Part shown: piece by piece, positions 43,371 to 54,151 of the stretch
Layout: every line of letters starts with the position of its first letter
Numbering within the stretch: position 1 is the stretch's first letter
NCBI GenBank assembly: GCA_003008705.1
Contig: PDUO01000015.1
Coordinates: 439,290-503,289, forward strand
From: Pezicula radicicola
Lineage: Eukaryota; Ascomycota; Leotiomycetes; Helotiales; Dermateaceae
Length of the DNA stretch: 64,000 bases
Direction of reading: 5' to 3'
Notes under the pieces: model-generated
What the model was told of the DNA's origin: nothing
The model's database searches: none
What the model saw: only the letters and a program-made list of their open reading frames with translations
Program-made: the position numbers and the translations under genes

Positions 43371-44961
43371 CAGGATTCAGGTTCCTCGCACCAGGCGTCA
43401 AGTCCACCAATGGCTCTTCGACCCCGGTCAAAGCTACATCCACGTCTGCATTCACAAAAAACCCACCACCAAGCACCTCCCGAACCGCATCTTCACATCC
43501 TTCCAATCCGGCCTTCATTCTCACCTGCAAGTCAATACTTCTAGGCCTGAAGGGTGACTCTGTCAGCATACACTCCATTACCAATTCCCTCAACGTCGCC
43601 AAATAAAGCCTCGTATTGGCCTCCTGCTCCAAATCAATACCATGCATAAATCCTCTCAACAGATTTGCGTTTCTCGGATTCGACTTCGCGGTACGATAAT
43701 AAGGTGGCGAGAATCCCCTCAGCTTATTTCGGCGGATATCAGACTGTAGATGATTCAGTCAGCTTGGTAGATGTTTGTGCAGGTTCCTTTACGAGGATGC
43801 TCTATAGGCAGGTTATGAGAATTTTCTTCCGGCGGCATCCAGTCAAAATCGCCTCGCCAGTATCTCTTTCGCCCAGCCTCGTCATCCTGTTCTCTGGGCA
43901 GTTCTAAGGCTTCGCCAAAGTCGGCAATCTTGCAAATCTTAACTTCGATTATTTTAAGCGAGGACAGGAAATCTTACCTTGCAGACGGGTATCCTGGCAT
44001 GCTCGGTATCATGGTTACCCATGAGGACTGGAGAAATATCAGCATTCTGAAAGTTGTAGCAACAACGGACTGGAGGAACTTACCATTTTCTGGCTTCATA
44101 CTGTGAAGTCATTGGATTAGCGAGACATGTACTTTTCGCTTCCACCTCAGACAAAAACTTACTCGAAATGCACCAAATCTCTCTCCGGATCCCTAGGACC
44201 TTCAACAGCAACATCCTCACTCCCGCGGTCCATAGCAGCGATACCCAACGCCAGACAATGAAAAATAGCCCAAATATCCACCTCCTCAAGACTCTGCGGT
44301 GTATTACCTTCAAACAGCGCTGCACCTCTCGAAGACGATTCAAATCACCGCCTGGGCAAAACTCCAAAAAGATTCTCACTACCCCCTCATCACCAAAAGT
44401 GTCAGACATGTTGGATCCATACTGCTTAACGATGTGTTTCGAGTTGAACGCTGCAAGCATCTAGAGGATGCTACCTTCGTCATATGCGGAACGTGGAATT
44501 GGCGTTATTGGTAAATCGGTTTCAGGATGACCAGCAGGAGGTCCCGGTCTACTGACTTGGCTCTGCTTCACTACAACTTCACTTACTGGCAGAGAAGATT
44601 GGTTTGTGGCGCCTTCAAATCTCCAAAGCCTTGCGATTCCGAATCCTCCTTGTCCGAGCACCTTGATGCCTTGTCGTTCTTCGCCAAGTCTTGGTGTCCA
44701 TGTGGGTTCGCTTGCCAACCATCTCTGCTTGATTTCATCCGAATCCATTAAATATTTCCTGGGAAGACTCGATTCAATTGGTTCAGGTATTGTTGTGGGT
44801 AGCGGTGGTTCAGGTTGGAATGAATGGGGATCTGTGTTGTGATTCTGGGTTTGAGAGGTCTTCGCTTGGAAGTAGAGGTCAATAGCCTTAGTACTATTAT
44901 TGTTCACATTCACCAAGTACTCCATGGCTACATCTTCACATTCTTCTGTGGTCATGGTCAT
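43246..44961 (-). pseudogene. Protein kinase with UBA-like N-terminus, disabled
   Basis: Kinase blocks in order: VLGQGGFGIARLWRF (Gly loop), SEVVVKQ (lysine), FNSKHIVKQYG, IFLEFCPGGDLNRL (hinge), VDIWAIFHCLALGIAAMD, then HFDMKPEN (catalytic loop) across an intron (44161 to about 44107), IADFGEALELPRE (DFG) after another, the APE-like MPPEEN, and a C-terminal part to 43246. Just 5' of the first ATG, in frame, EAVEDFMTMTTEECEDVAME and NNNSTKAIDLYFQ resemble a UBA-like fold, so an upstream exon is probably lost or unseen. Lesions: TAG at 44461-44463 in the N-lobe, a frameshift near 44333, TGA for the helix-F tryptophan at 43755-43757, another stop and a further frame change near 43710. The stops again fit C-to-T/G-to-A change. 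Confidence 0.75.
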
Positions 44962-45546
44962 AAAATCCTCAACAGCTTCAGCGGAAGGAGGTTCGAATAT
45001 ACTTGGCTAGGTATAACAGTGTTTAAGCAAAAATTAAATTTGTGAAGAAAGGTTAAAGGACTACAGTTTTTGTCATTGTAAACGCTATTGCCAAGCGTAT
45101 GGTCTAACTATTTTATCCCATTGTCTTTTAATGGCTTAGGGGAGGATTTAACTATCGAGAGCTTACGTTCTTAAGAGTATATGCTATAGGGATAAGAGTA
45201 TTTCTTTGTTGCTCTCCTACCTCTTCTCCACCATTATTTGCTTGCCTTTGTCGTTAGTCATGATTGTTGTAGTGTTAGAGAATGCGTATATCAAATGTTT
45301 TACTATTAAATCACTAAGGGTGAGTTAGAACCACGTGTACTCTATTATACGCTGCCCCCTATAGCTCGCAATTCTTACTACTCAGACATTATAAGTCTTA
45401 ACCGGGAAACCCACTCATTTTCATAAAAAGGTAGGTCCTACCTAACTTTTAGTCTTTGCCTTATAATCGACATCATCTATACTTTCTTATTCTTTATTTT
45501 TGGTTCTTACATTGGGATCTGTTTCATTCCTAATGGCAAGGTAGAT
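44962..45546. other. Upstream of the kinase pseudogene; no gene
   Basis: The first 25-30 bases continue the UBA-like reading frame back to a stop at about 45000. The rest shows nothing. Confidence 0.4.
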
Positions 45547-45735
45547 TTGGAGAGAGCCGAGGGCAGAGAGTTCGTTCCGGAGCGAGTGGTGAAGGACGAC
45601 ACTTACTACAGGGCGATGGAGGAGGACGAGGACGAGGAATCACCACCGCACCAACCCAATTCTTGGACCTGTCTCACCCTCTCAGCCAAGTCTGTACGAA
45701 GAAAAAATCTTCTGCGATTACTAACAACGAGGTAG
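45547..45735 (+). pseudogene. Fragment of a tandem family member (C-terminal piece)
   Basis: GREFVPERVVKDDTYYRAME, then EDEDEES, aligns with GSEFVAERELKDDIYYGAEV and EEEEDRA of the copy at 42399. The earlier exons with the NPQGPA/NPSLG core are absent, so this is a truncated copy. Confidence 0.65.
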
Positions 45736-46111
45736 ATGCTGACAACAGATGAAGGTACAATTTTTTTTTACTTTAGGTGATACTTCTCAGACTTGCTTGC
45801 CTCAATATCTACTATAGGATCCTGTCTACAAAAAAAAGTCATTTAGTATCTAAAATACATTCTCACTCACTTTTCAGCCCAATACTATGCTTTTACGGGT
45901 TCATGTCAATCCCCTCATAGTAGGAGATAGATTTAAAACAATATAGACATCACTCAGACCCTCCTAAAAAAAATACGTAGTATCCACTCTAACGCTAAGC
46001 TCTTACGGAAGTAGCAGCACAAGAAACAAGAAAATCTAACGCTACTTATCATCGAAGCATCGAGTACCAAAGAACCCATAAACTCAAGAAGAAAACATAA
46101 TAAAACTTCAG
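45736..46111. other. Gene-free between two family fragments
   Basis: AT-rich, with two loosely similar stretches (45828-45900 and 45967-46010, both around CTCTAACGCTA/TTTTACGGG-like words). No gene. Confidence 0.35.
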
Positions 46112-46172
46112 AGAACTTTGTACCTCAGCGCGGGATAAAGGATGACATCTACTACACGGGAGTAGGATGAAC
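46112..46172 (+). pseudogene. Second short fragment of the tandem family
   Basis: NFVPQRGIKDDIYYTGVG followed by a stop. The KDDIYY piece is identical to that of the copy at 42399 (nucleotides GATGACATCTACTAC). Only about 60 bases remain. Confidence 0.55.
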
Positions 46173-47007
46173 AGGATCGAATTTAGGGAGGCAGAAATCG
46201 ACAGCGATTTCTGAGTATAACAGGAAACTCTGGGCAGTTATACTTTATCGCATATGAGTTGCCATCCAGGACACTCCATAAAGACACTTATCAGAATATC
46301 AAAAACCACTGCCTTTACTGTCATCGAAAAGCCTATTGTCATCCGACCTTTTCCATTTTAGCTCTTCCATTGTATTTCGTTCAATTATCATCTGATAGCT
46401 TAAGATAGATGAAGAATTAATAATCGAACGTTTATGTTTCTTCGAGTCTTAAAACGAGCGATTTATGCTTTGCTGCCTGCCTACCTAGCTGCTCTCTCCC
46501 CTCTCTTCTCTCGCAACTGATTGTCCTCGCTTTGGTGCTTGTGAGGATTTCTTTTGTGTATGATTCGTGTTCCGAATTACAGGAATGTCGGAACGTGGAA
46601 AGGAGTTTGTTAAAACGAGAGGGGGAATAGAAAATAGGTGTGATATGAATTTATCGTGGGTACTGCTCAAGATATTTAGATACTCAAAGGTGTATTCTTT
46701 CTCTCGTTCTCTTGGTTGTTTTACCTGAGTTCCTGGTTCGGCTATTAATTACCCCAAGTCCATCTCTTACGTCTGAGGAGATAGTTATTTAGAATAATAT
46801 CTTATACACTAATGTGTACGGTAACATCTATGAAGCTGAGTGTTGAATCTAAACTCTGGAATCGACTGGGTGACAGCGAAGAGGTTGCAAAAGCTTTCAA
46901 TGGCATAGGATCAGCGTTCATTAGAAGGACGATATAGTGACTACCTTAGGAAACAGGCCCTGCAGCAATTTTGACGTAGCTCCTTAATAGATTTCATACC
47001 CAACGCC
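46173..47007. other. Gene-free stretch
   Basis: About 830 bases, 3' of the F-box-like gene. No gene or repeat seen. Confidence 0.45.
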
Positions 47008-47901
47008 TCAAGCAAGAATAGCAATGCTTCGGGTAACAACGTTGTTACCAGCCCCAGCACTGACCAGCGCGGAATCTACCAATCTTTGTCTCTCATCGTC
47101 ATCTACCCAGCCGCTCTCCTTTCCCCAGGTGGTGATCTTTCCGTATGGAAGGACTGCTTCCAACAATCCGGCTACCATGTCACCATCCTTTTTCACCGAA
47201 CTCCAGCCGTCGAATTCCACCACTTTGATGGATGGAACCTCCTTCAATATCTCTTCTAAGAGCCTCCGTGAGAAGGTCTCGTAGAACCCCTCACTTCGTC
47301 TGAAGCCCTTGAAAATAGCATCGCTTGGGTCGCATTCCACAAATATCTTAAGTACTCTTACATTTAAGCAATCCTTCAAACCAAGGGCTTCGTTCACAAT
47401 CCATCCTCTCGGCGGGTTATTCCACCCAGGCCCCAGGCGCAGTTCGAGTGTAGTAATTGAAGAACGGCACTCGGGCGTAAGCCTTGCGAGCAAAGGCTTC
47501 TTGGTCTTGAAGTGTCTGCCAGGGTGTATAGGGAAGACACGGAATGTATAGGTCGAGTAGAAATAGTGCGCAACCTCGGCATGAATCTGCTTGGAAACGA
47601 AGAGTAGTGGAAATATTCGTCTGAGGATATGGAAGACGTCGGGATCGAGGTCAATGACTGGAGGCGTCGATTCGAAGGCTATCCCGTAGACCTTGTTCCG
47701 TAGTTCGGAGGGGAGATCAAGGAAGCGAAAGGGCTGGCGCTTCTTCGATCGCATATTGTCTTCGGCTTCGTCTTCCGTTGCATATGCCGATGGGTAGGCA
47801 GATGATTGAGGCGTTGTAGTATTGCTATCAGATCGCATGGCGGAGCGTATGCTCAACGCGCTGTGCCTCATGGCTTTCATTCTGGATGAAGAGGATTTCA
47901 T
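47008..47901 (-). CDS. 2EXR/F-box-like fungal protein
   Basis: Single exon. The ATG at 47901 gives 297 residues; the frame is open 52 codons further upstream but that part looks like leader sequence. After a Ser-rich start comes FRFLDLPSELRNKVYGIAFE, the usual opening of fungal 2EXR/F-box-like domains, then FPLLFVSKQIHAEVAHYFYS and FRVFPI, again typical. The rest has alternating hydrophobic strands (ITTLELRLG, VRVLKIFVEC, IKVVEFDGW). Such proteins are very numerous in filamentous fungi; some may be substrate receptors of SCF ubiquitin ligases, most are uncharacterised. Divergent from TIM50. Confidence 0.8.
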   Translation of the reverse strand: MKSSSSRMKAMRHSALSIRSAMRSDSNTTTPQSSAYPSAYATEDEAEDNMRSKKRQPFRFLDLPSELRNKVYGIAFESTPPVIDLDPDVFHILRRIFPLLFVSKQIHAEVAHYFYSTYTFRVFPIHPGRHFKTKKPLLARLTPECRSSITTLELRLGPGWNNPPRGWIVNEALGLKDCLNVRVLKIFVECDPSDAIFKGFRRSEGFYETFSRRLLEEILKEVPSIKVVEFDGWSSVKKDGDMVAGLLEAVLPYGKITTWGKESGWVDDDERQRLVDSALVSAGAGNNVVTRSIAILA

Positions 47902-48586
47902 CGTGTCGTGGAGCGGGGTCGTGTGCTCTGTGTACAAGGATGAGAAAACCAGAGAAAAGAGGTCAGCAGGGTTGCGACAATGGGTGCTCAAAGAGGAAGA
48001 ATATGTGTAATTGGTCTGGTTCAAATTATGGACAAAAAGTCGGCTATGAAACAACACAGGTCAATGGCTTGGTGATGATATAGAGATAGGTAAATAGGTA
48101 AATAGGTATAGATAGATTGGTAGATAAATGCTTCTGTCAGGCCACCACGGGAAAGTCTGCAATTGTGGCTGGTCGACGAAGACCAGCCTGCTAGCCAATT
48201 CTTGAAAGCGACATTGTTTTTGGTCTGCTCTACTTCTTCAGCTCTTGTCCACGGAAGTGTACTGGGAGGGCGAGTCAATTTCTGAAGCGAGGGTCAACTT
48301 TAGAGAAGAAAGAAAGAAAAAGAAGAGAAGAAGAAGACAAAACGGCGTCGAGAATTGATATACCGCCGTCCTCCCCAAGTCTGCGCTAGCTGGTGCTAGG
48401 TCTTCTTTGAGCCTAGCGGGCAATAGTAGCTCACAAGCGAGAACGCTGGAAATATTTTGGGGCGTCATATTGGGCACATCTGGAGACCGGAACCCACGCT
48501 GTGAACAAGACACCAATGCCCTCCCATCGAGCAGTGTAACTTCTTTGCTGAAACCACTGCATTGAAGCTCCTTATATATCCTCATC
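47902..48586. other. Divergent promoter between the 2EXR gene and TIM50
   Basis: About 690 bases. Contains AGGTAAATAGGTAAATAGGT-type repeats (48085-48120) and a purine-rich AAGAAAGAAAGAAAAAGAAG tract (48302-48340), which on the other strand is a polypyrimidine promoter element for the minus gene. No gene. Confidence 0.6.
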
Positions 48587-50304
48587 ATGTTGTCCAGACA
48601 AGTCGCTCGTTCAATACAGACCCCTGCGCTGCGAGCAAGCCCGACAGCTTTACGGATAGCCTCATCGACAGTATGGACTCGAGGCCTTGCCAAGGGCAAT
48701 CGCCCAAATCAAAATAAACAGCAGAGAGACTTTTCAAGGCCTCCTGGAGTTCAACCTACTGCGTCGTCAAAGATACCAAACTCCATTGGCCCACAGCGGA
48801 CCAGCGACAACTCTGGGAAGCTCGATTTCTCAAAACGTCCATCAGAGTTCAGCAAAGATGCTTCTCCGTCAGCGAGAAGCGAGGAACCATCGTTCTCTGG
48901 AAAGCAAGGAGAGTTTGAGACTGCCCCGCCATCTGAGAACACAGCGCCAGAACCCACCGAGCCATCACGACCTCTCCCCGATCTCACCCAAGGCATACCT
49001 TCAACATGGGCATACGAAACTACAGATAAATCAGGAAAGCGTGGGCTGGGCTTGAACTTGACCGAGGCAGAAGATGCGCCAGAAGGGCCTGGCGGCAGAC
49101 AAAGTCGGGGAGAGCTTCCTGATTCAGCCTATGTGTCGTCCTCAGAAAAGAAACGCTTGCGCATGGCAAACTACATGTACGCCTCATTTGCAATATTTGT
49201 GGCAACAGCGGGAGTATACATGGGGCGCAACTGGGAAACAGAAGAAGAAGAGAAGGAGCATGCCGATGCTCCATCTGGGTGGGCATTAGGGCTGATGTAC
49301 AACCGTGCAAAGGCTAGAATTTCAGATCAACTCAACTATTACCACGAACCAGCTTTCAGAAAGCTGTTGCCAGATGTAGATCCGATGTTCGAACGTCCAT
49401 ACACCTTGGTTTTGAGCTTGGAGGATCTCCTTATTCACAGCGAATGGTCTCGCGAGCACGGTTGGAGAATGGCGAAGCGCCCTGGAGTTGATTATTTCCT
49501 GCGATATTTAAGTCAGTACTATGAGTTGGTTATTTTCACGAGTCAACCTTGGGCGGTCGCGGAACCAGTTCTCAGAAAGTTGGATCCTTACCATATTGTC
49601 ACTTGGCCACTATTTCGAGAGGCCACCAAATATGAGAACGGCGAATATGTCAAGGTATGTATCTCTGCGCCGGAAATGATTTGGTACTGACTTCTCCTTA
49701 GGATCTAGCATATCTAAATCGCGATTTGTCGAAGGTAATTCTCGTTGATACCAAAGCTGGACATGCTAAGCACCAACCTGAAAATGCTATTATCTTACCA
49801 AAATGGACCGGAGATCCAAAAGACAAAGAACTCGTCTCATTCATTCCATTCCTCGAATACATCCACACAATGGCGTACAGCGATGTACGAAAAGCTATCA
49901 AGTCATTTGAAGGCACTCACATTCCAACCGAATTTGCCAAACGAGAAGCAGTCGCACGAAAGAAGTTCCAAGAACAGATGATTGAGGAGAACAAGAAGCG
50001 CCCAAGAAGATCAGGCGTCGGGTTCCTCAGCAATGCTCTTGGTATGAAGCCACAGTCAATGATGATGGACCCAAATGACCAAACACCTGCCGAGGCATTT
50101 GCTCAAGGCAAGATGCTTCAAGATCTTGCGCGCGAGCGTGGAATCAGAAACTACGAAAACCTTGAGCGGGAAATCCGCGAGAATGGTGAGAAGTGGTTGA
50201 AGGAAGAAGCTGCACATGAAGAGCGTGCGAAGGAGGAGGGAATGAAGGCTATGAAGTCAGGGTTTACTGGATGGTTCGGCGGACCTAAGGAGGGCTCTGC
50301 ATAA
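48587..50304 (+). CDS. TIM50: Mitochondrial import inner membrane translocase subunit Tim50
   Basis: Two exons (48587-49654, 49702-50304), 556 residues. The N-terminus (MLSRQVARSIQTPALRASPT) is an amphipathic, basic matrix targeting signal. A Ser/Pro-rich linker is followed by a single membrane helix (YMYASFAIFVATAGVYMG, about residues 195-213). The intermembrane-space FCP1-like domain follows: RPYTLVLSLEDLLIHSEW, in which the phosphatase DxDx motif is replaced by LED as in yeast Tim50, then WRMAKRPGVDYFLRYLSQYY, ELVIFTSQPWAVAEPV, and LSKVILVDTKAGHAKHQPEN in exon 2. Tim50 is the receptor of the TIM23 complex that takes presequence proteins from TOM. The intron lies between KYENGEYVK and DLAYLNRDLS, which fits the family without gap. 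Confidence 0.95.
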
Positions 50305-51143
50305 TGTTGACGTGGTAAGGGGGGATATTCTTGTACACTGTTTCGGAGTCTTGTGGGAAAGGAGTGGCTACTACTCTCTTCTCTGAATTACGGCAAGGCG
50401 ACCGATGTTTGTTGGGCCGCATATACGAAGCTTCATCGTCAGCATAATAGCGTACAGGTTGGGGCCGGAATCCGTTCATAGGTACTGATGCTACATAGAT
50501 AAGAGCTCAGGTGTAACAATAAATGTCATGAATAATAGCCATGGGGGTATCGGATCTTGTCTTAATTCTCGTTCCTGTGTTCGTTCCCTTTGTTGGCGGA
50601 CGGATAGGTGCATCGGAGAATTATTTTTGTATGTCGGTAATACTGCGAGTTGCAGCATGACTTGAAGACTGACCTTTTCTGGACAAAGAAACATAGCCTG
50701 AAGTCTTACATGCGTTTATTGAGTTATCACCCACCGTTAAAGTTGCAGTACTACTATGACGGCAAACATCTATGCATATCTCTGTACCCCAATAACAGCT
50801 AACAACGGATCCCCATCTTTGACCTAACTAGTGAACCTACGATCTTTTCTCAAAGAGCGTTGAAAAAATTCTTGGCTGCAGTGCAGGATGTGTTGTATGA
50901 CCGTACGTACTCCGTACAAAGAGAAAAGACTCAGAATAAGTCATGATCGTCATGACGAAAACATTTGTCTTGTGATCGATCGTCCACTGTTTTGATCTAC
51001 AGTACACCGCAATTTCTGTACATATATTACATAAATATACTTTTTCTTCTTACTTCCCTTCTACCTATAAACTCTTCATACCTTCATCTCATCTCATCTC
51101 ATCTCCCAAAAACCACCATCAATACCAACCTCCAACCAGCAAA
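50305..51143. other. Intergenic; promoter of the small secreted protein
   Basis: No gene. Near the right end are a TATA-like TACATAAATATAC (about 51027-51041) and repeated CATCTCATCTCATCTC (about 51083-51105) just before the start at 51144, the usual arrangement of a strongly expressed fungal gene. Confidence 0.55.
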
Positions 51144-51534
51144 ATGCAACTCCTACATTCTATCATCTTCCTCACATTAACGAATATCCCTCTCCTCTTC
51201 GCTTTTCCTACTACCTTACCATCGGTACGAGAGGCTATAGAAAGACAACTTGTAGAGAGAGATTTTGTAGATGGACAACTCATAGAAAGACAACTTACTT
51301 GTCATCCGTGGGGTTGTTGTGATCCTACTTATTGCAAGTGTAATTTTCCCGTGGGAAGTGCTGCGTAAGTATCCCCTTCCTCTCTCTTCTTCTCTCTTTT
51401 CCTCTTAATTTACTTTTTTATTTTGGTTGGGGGGAGGGTTGGTTTAGGAATATTGAAGACGAGTGTAACTGTGCTGATTAATATGATATAGGCTTGCGCA
51501 ATGTCAGACTAGTCTTAATTGTCAGGGCTGTTGA
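51144..51534 (+). CDS. Small secreted cysteine-rich protein (effector candidate, 87 aa)
   Basis: Exons 51144-51364 and 51492-51534 join within a codon (GC|G) to give 87 residues. Residues 1-20 are a clear signal peptide ending in LLFA. A short pro-like segment with a five-residue rhythm follows (IERQL, VERDF, VDGQL, IERQL). The mature C-terminal 36 residues hold eight cysteines in the order C-x4-CC-x4-C-x-C-x11-C-x5-C-x2-C and end in cysteine. The second exon supplies three of the eight, so the splice is needed for an even number. Not a hydrophobin (spacing wrong). Small size, high cysteine and secretion signal fit an apoplastic effector or antimicrobial peptide; no family recognised. Confidence 0.78.
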
Positions 51535-53392
51535 GTTGGAAGTCTTGACTTGGGGGTGGAATTGGTGGGGACGGAAGGTTTAGGATTGATTGAGGGAGTT
51601 GGGGATTTTGGAATTGATGATAAGAGGTTGTGATGATGTGCTGCAGAGATGTGAGGGATAGGAGATGGGTCGATTGGGCTGGGCTGGGCTATAATTAACG
51701 ACTTTTTCTTTTGGGATAGTTTTCTCTGGTAATGGAGAACAGAAAAAAGCTCTAGGGTGTTGAATTTCTAGATTTCTTGAATTTGTCATGGATGGTTGTT
51801 TTTTTGTGAGTGGTGGAAAGGAAGAGGGATATAGAGGTAGGGAGGGCAATTCATGGATAGAGTTGTCTATTGGGTTTTTAACTTCTTTTTGGGAACTGGG
51901 ATAAATTTTCTTTAATGTGGTTTACACATCTTTTCTGACCTAGTTCGTCTTAGTCCCTAGCCAGTATTCTTAGTCACACAGCGAAGACCAGAGTCGTCTA
52001 ATACTTCTTCAAGTAGTGGGTTTCCTAGAGATTAAGTACATAATACTTGCTTTAACAAATATCACTTGAAGCTATAAGTAGAGTTTATACAATAACAGCT
52101 TAACACAAGCAAACTATAGAGTTTTGGAGATATCTCGGCGAGAAGTAGTGTTATTGTTATAGCGCGAGTTGTTGTCAATTCATTTTTAAGTTTATACTAT
52201 TGTGTTTTCTTAAGAAAGTTCTATACTTGAAGTTTGTACGGTATAAAGGACTTTAGCCAACTTTGCGTTATTTCATGAGAATAACAGTAGCTATAAATTT
52301 AAGGTACGCTCTGACTTTAGATGCACCTCAAAGAGCAATAGCAATTAATCCTGGGATGTCGTCTTTCCTAGGCATTTGGAATTGAAGGTCCTTTCCCTTT
52401 TCGAGGAGAGCATTTTCTTAGAATTACGGGGAGCGAGATTGAGTGTACACAGATACAATACGTTCAGTCCAATGGTTTACGTAGGTAGTCTCTGGGATTG
52501 TATCAAGTGTAGCGGAAATGAAATAATGCAATAGTTCAATAGAAAAGCGAGGAGATGTTTGTTGCACACCTGGCCACTCATCCACAACCTGTGATTGGAA
52601 GAGTAGAACTTCATTGGTCCAGCTACTGTCTTTGAAATGTAGAACTTCGTTGGTTCTGCTTCTGCTGTTAGGGACAAGGTGGATGTCTTTATTTGGATAA
52701 TTGGACTATCAACCTAACAAGCGCTAACATGATAAGAACACGGAGATTATTGGCAGCAAAGGAAAGGAAAGTATAAAACGAAAGGAGTTTTTTTAAGAGG
52801 AATCACTTTAGATACTATGAACTCTCGAGCACCAGTAAGTAGAAAGTGGTGAAATATAGGAATATAGGTAGTTAAGGGGAAATCTTGTATTCTCCTTGGC
52901 CTTGAATCTACGGTGATTTCTACACTATATATACAAGAAGTAAGTATCGCAAAGGCCTCGTTTCCCATACTAATTGAGCTGTTTTTGACGTCAAATAATC
53001 AAGTCACCAGTGCTCTGATCCTGCACAAATTAGAGGTCATGGCAGGGAGTGGAAATGAGGTTATACTAGTCGTACACATGATCCGTGGCTGACAGATACC
53101 TACTTAGGTAGCTACCTGTGTTGGTCATAACCTGGTTCTTTAGAGTACCGGCCGCAAGAGAGATTATGTCTCTTGCGGTTTCGTGTACTGTAGCACTAAT
53201 ATGCGCTCATTCTAAGATAACAAGCCTCACTAAGCGAAATTGGCTACTCTGCCATAATGAAACTTGACTCTTGCTAGGCAATAGAGGGAAAAGCCAAGCA
53301 ATAAACTTAGCAAATTTTAATGATACTAAGGCATAACAGCTCATGATTTTCCGTGAGATTGGGACGTTCAAGATTCTTGTATTTGCTCTTGC
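51535..53392. other. Gene-free stretch of about 1.9 kb
   Basis: Only short, unconvincing frames. A G/T-rich part follows the secreted-protein gene (51540-51850). At 52600-52665 is a small tandem duplication (GTAGAACTTC.TTGGT). A strong hairpin is listed separately. Confidence 0.45.
53152..53178. other. Perfect 10-bp hairpin
   Basis: CCGCAAGAGA and TCTCTTGCGG pair perfectly around the 7-base loop GATTATG. Weaker outer pairing (AGTAC / GTACT) may extend it. No transcript or gene is attached, and there is no T run as in a Pol III terminator. Confidence 0.75.
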
Positions 53393-53566
53393 TTACTTCT
53401 TGCCAAGTCCCGTCGTGGGAATCTCATGCATATTGCCCAGTATGGGAACTGTGGGTGGTCCTAGTGGCATGCGGGGATCGCGCTTCTCTACTTGAAGGAG
53501 GCAGTGAAAAGCATAAATGATACTGATGCTAGCAACTGCCAGCATCAATTGTGTAGAGACAGGCAT
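53393..53566 (-). pseudogene. Cytochrome P450 N-terminal fragment
   Basis: From the ATG at 53566 the first 57 residues of a microsomal P450 are readable: a membrane anchor (TQLMLAVASISIIYAFHCLL) and the proline hinge PLGPPTVPILGNMHEIP. The frame ends GLGKK at a good donor site (GTAAGC, 53396-53391). Nothing P450-like follows downstream on this strand, so the gene is cut off after its first exon. Confidence 0.65.
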
Positions 53567-53848
53567 GGTATCAAGAATCCTATACCTTTTACCAGAAATT
53601 GAGTTTAGAAGGGGATGAATTCAATGAGAATGGGCTGAATATATAACCTTCTTCGGACAGGTTCTTCATTCGTTAGCTTGAATAGAGAATAGAAAGCTAA
53701 TAGGCCCATTTGGTTACACTTGAATGATCCATTCGTCTCACCTAACTCACATATTAGCGAGTTGGGAAGGCTCTAAGCGAACGCCGACTAAGAAAACGAC
53801 AAGTAGCAAGTATTCCTTTTTAGCAGCAGCATTACTAATATTAGTTGA

Positions 53849-54151
53849 GTAAATCATCACGAATATGGCGCTGGTCGACGAATTTGTCCTAGAATACATC
53901 TTGCAGAGCGCACGCAGTGGCGAGCTATTGCGAGGCTTCCTTGCGGTTTTGGTATCGAATTGCCTGTAGACCCTACAACAGGCCAGAAGGTCATTCTAGA
54001 TCCTAACGCGTATAATGGAGGTATATCCCACGGTCCGAAACCATTTAAAGTCATCTTCAAGCAAAGAAGTCAAGAACATATAAAGATTATTCTTGCTAAA
54101 GTTGATGATAGCCTGGAGATCTTAACGCAGTTGGAGGGTAGGCCTTTTTGA
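53849..54151 (+). pseudogene. Cytochrome P450 C-terminal fragment
   Basis: The frame reads EYGAGRRICPRIHLAERTQW, the heme-binding loop in which the cysteine and the GRR are kept but the final glycine is Arg. The usual P450 end follows: GFGIELPVDPTTGQKV, LDPNAYNGGI, PKPFKVIFKQRSQEH and EILTQLEG with a stop at 54151. No I-helix or ExxR lies upstream. It has the opposite orientation to the N-terminal fragment 280 bases away. Confidence 0.7.

Noticed and set aside
53857..54060. 67-residue minus-strand open frame
   Set aside because: Shadow of the plus-strand P450 heme-loop fragment.
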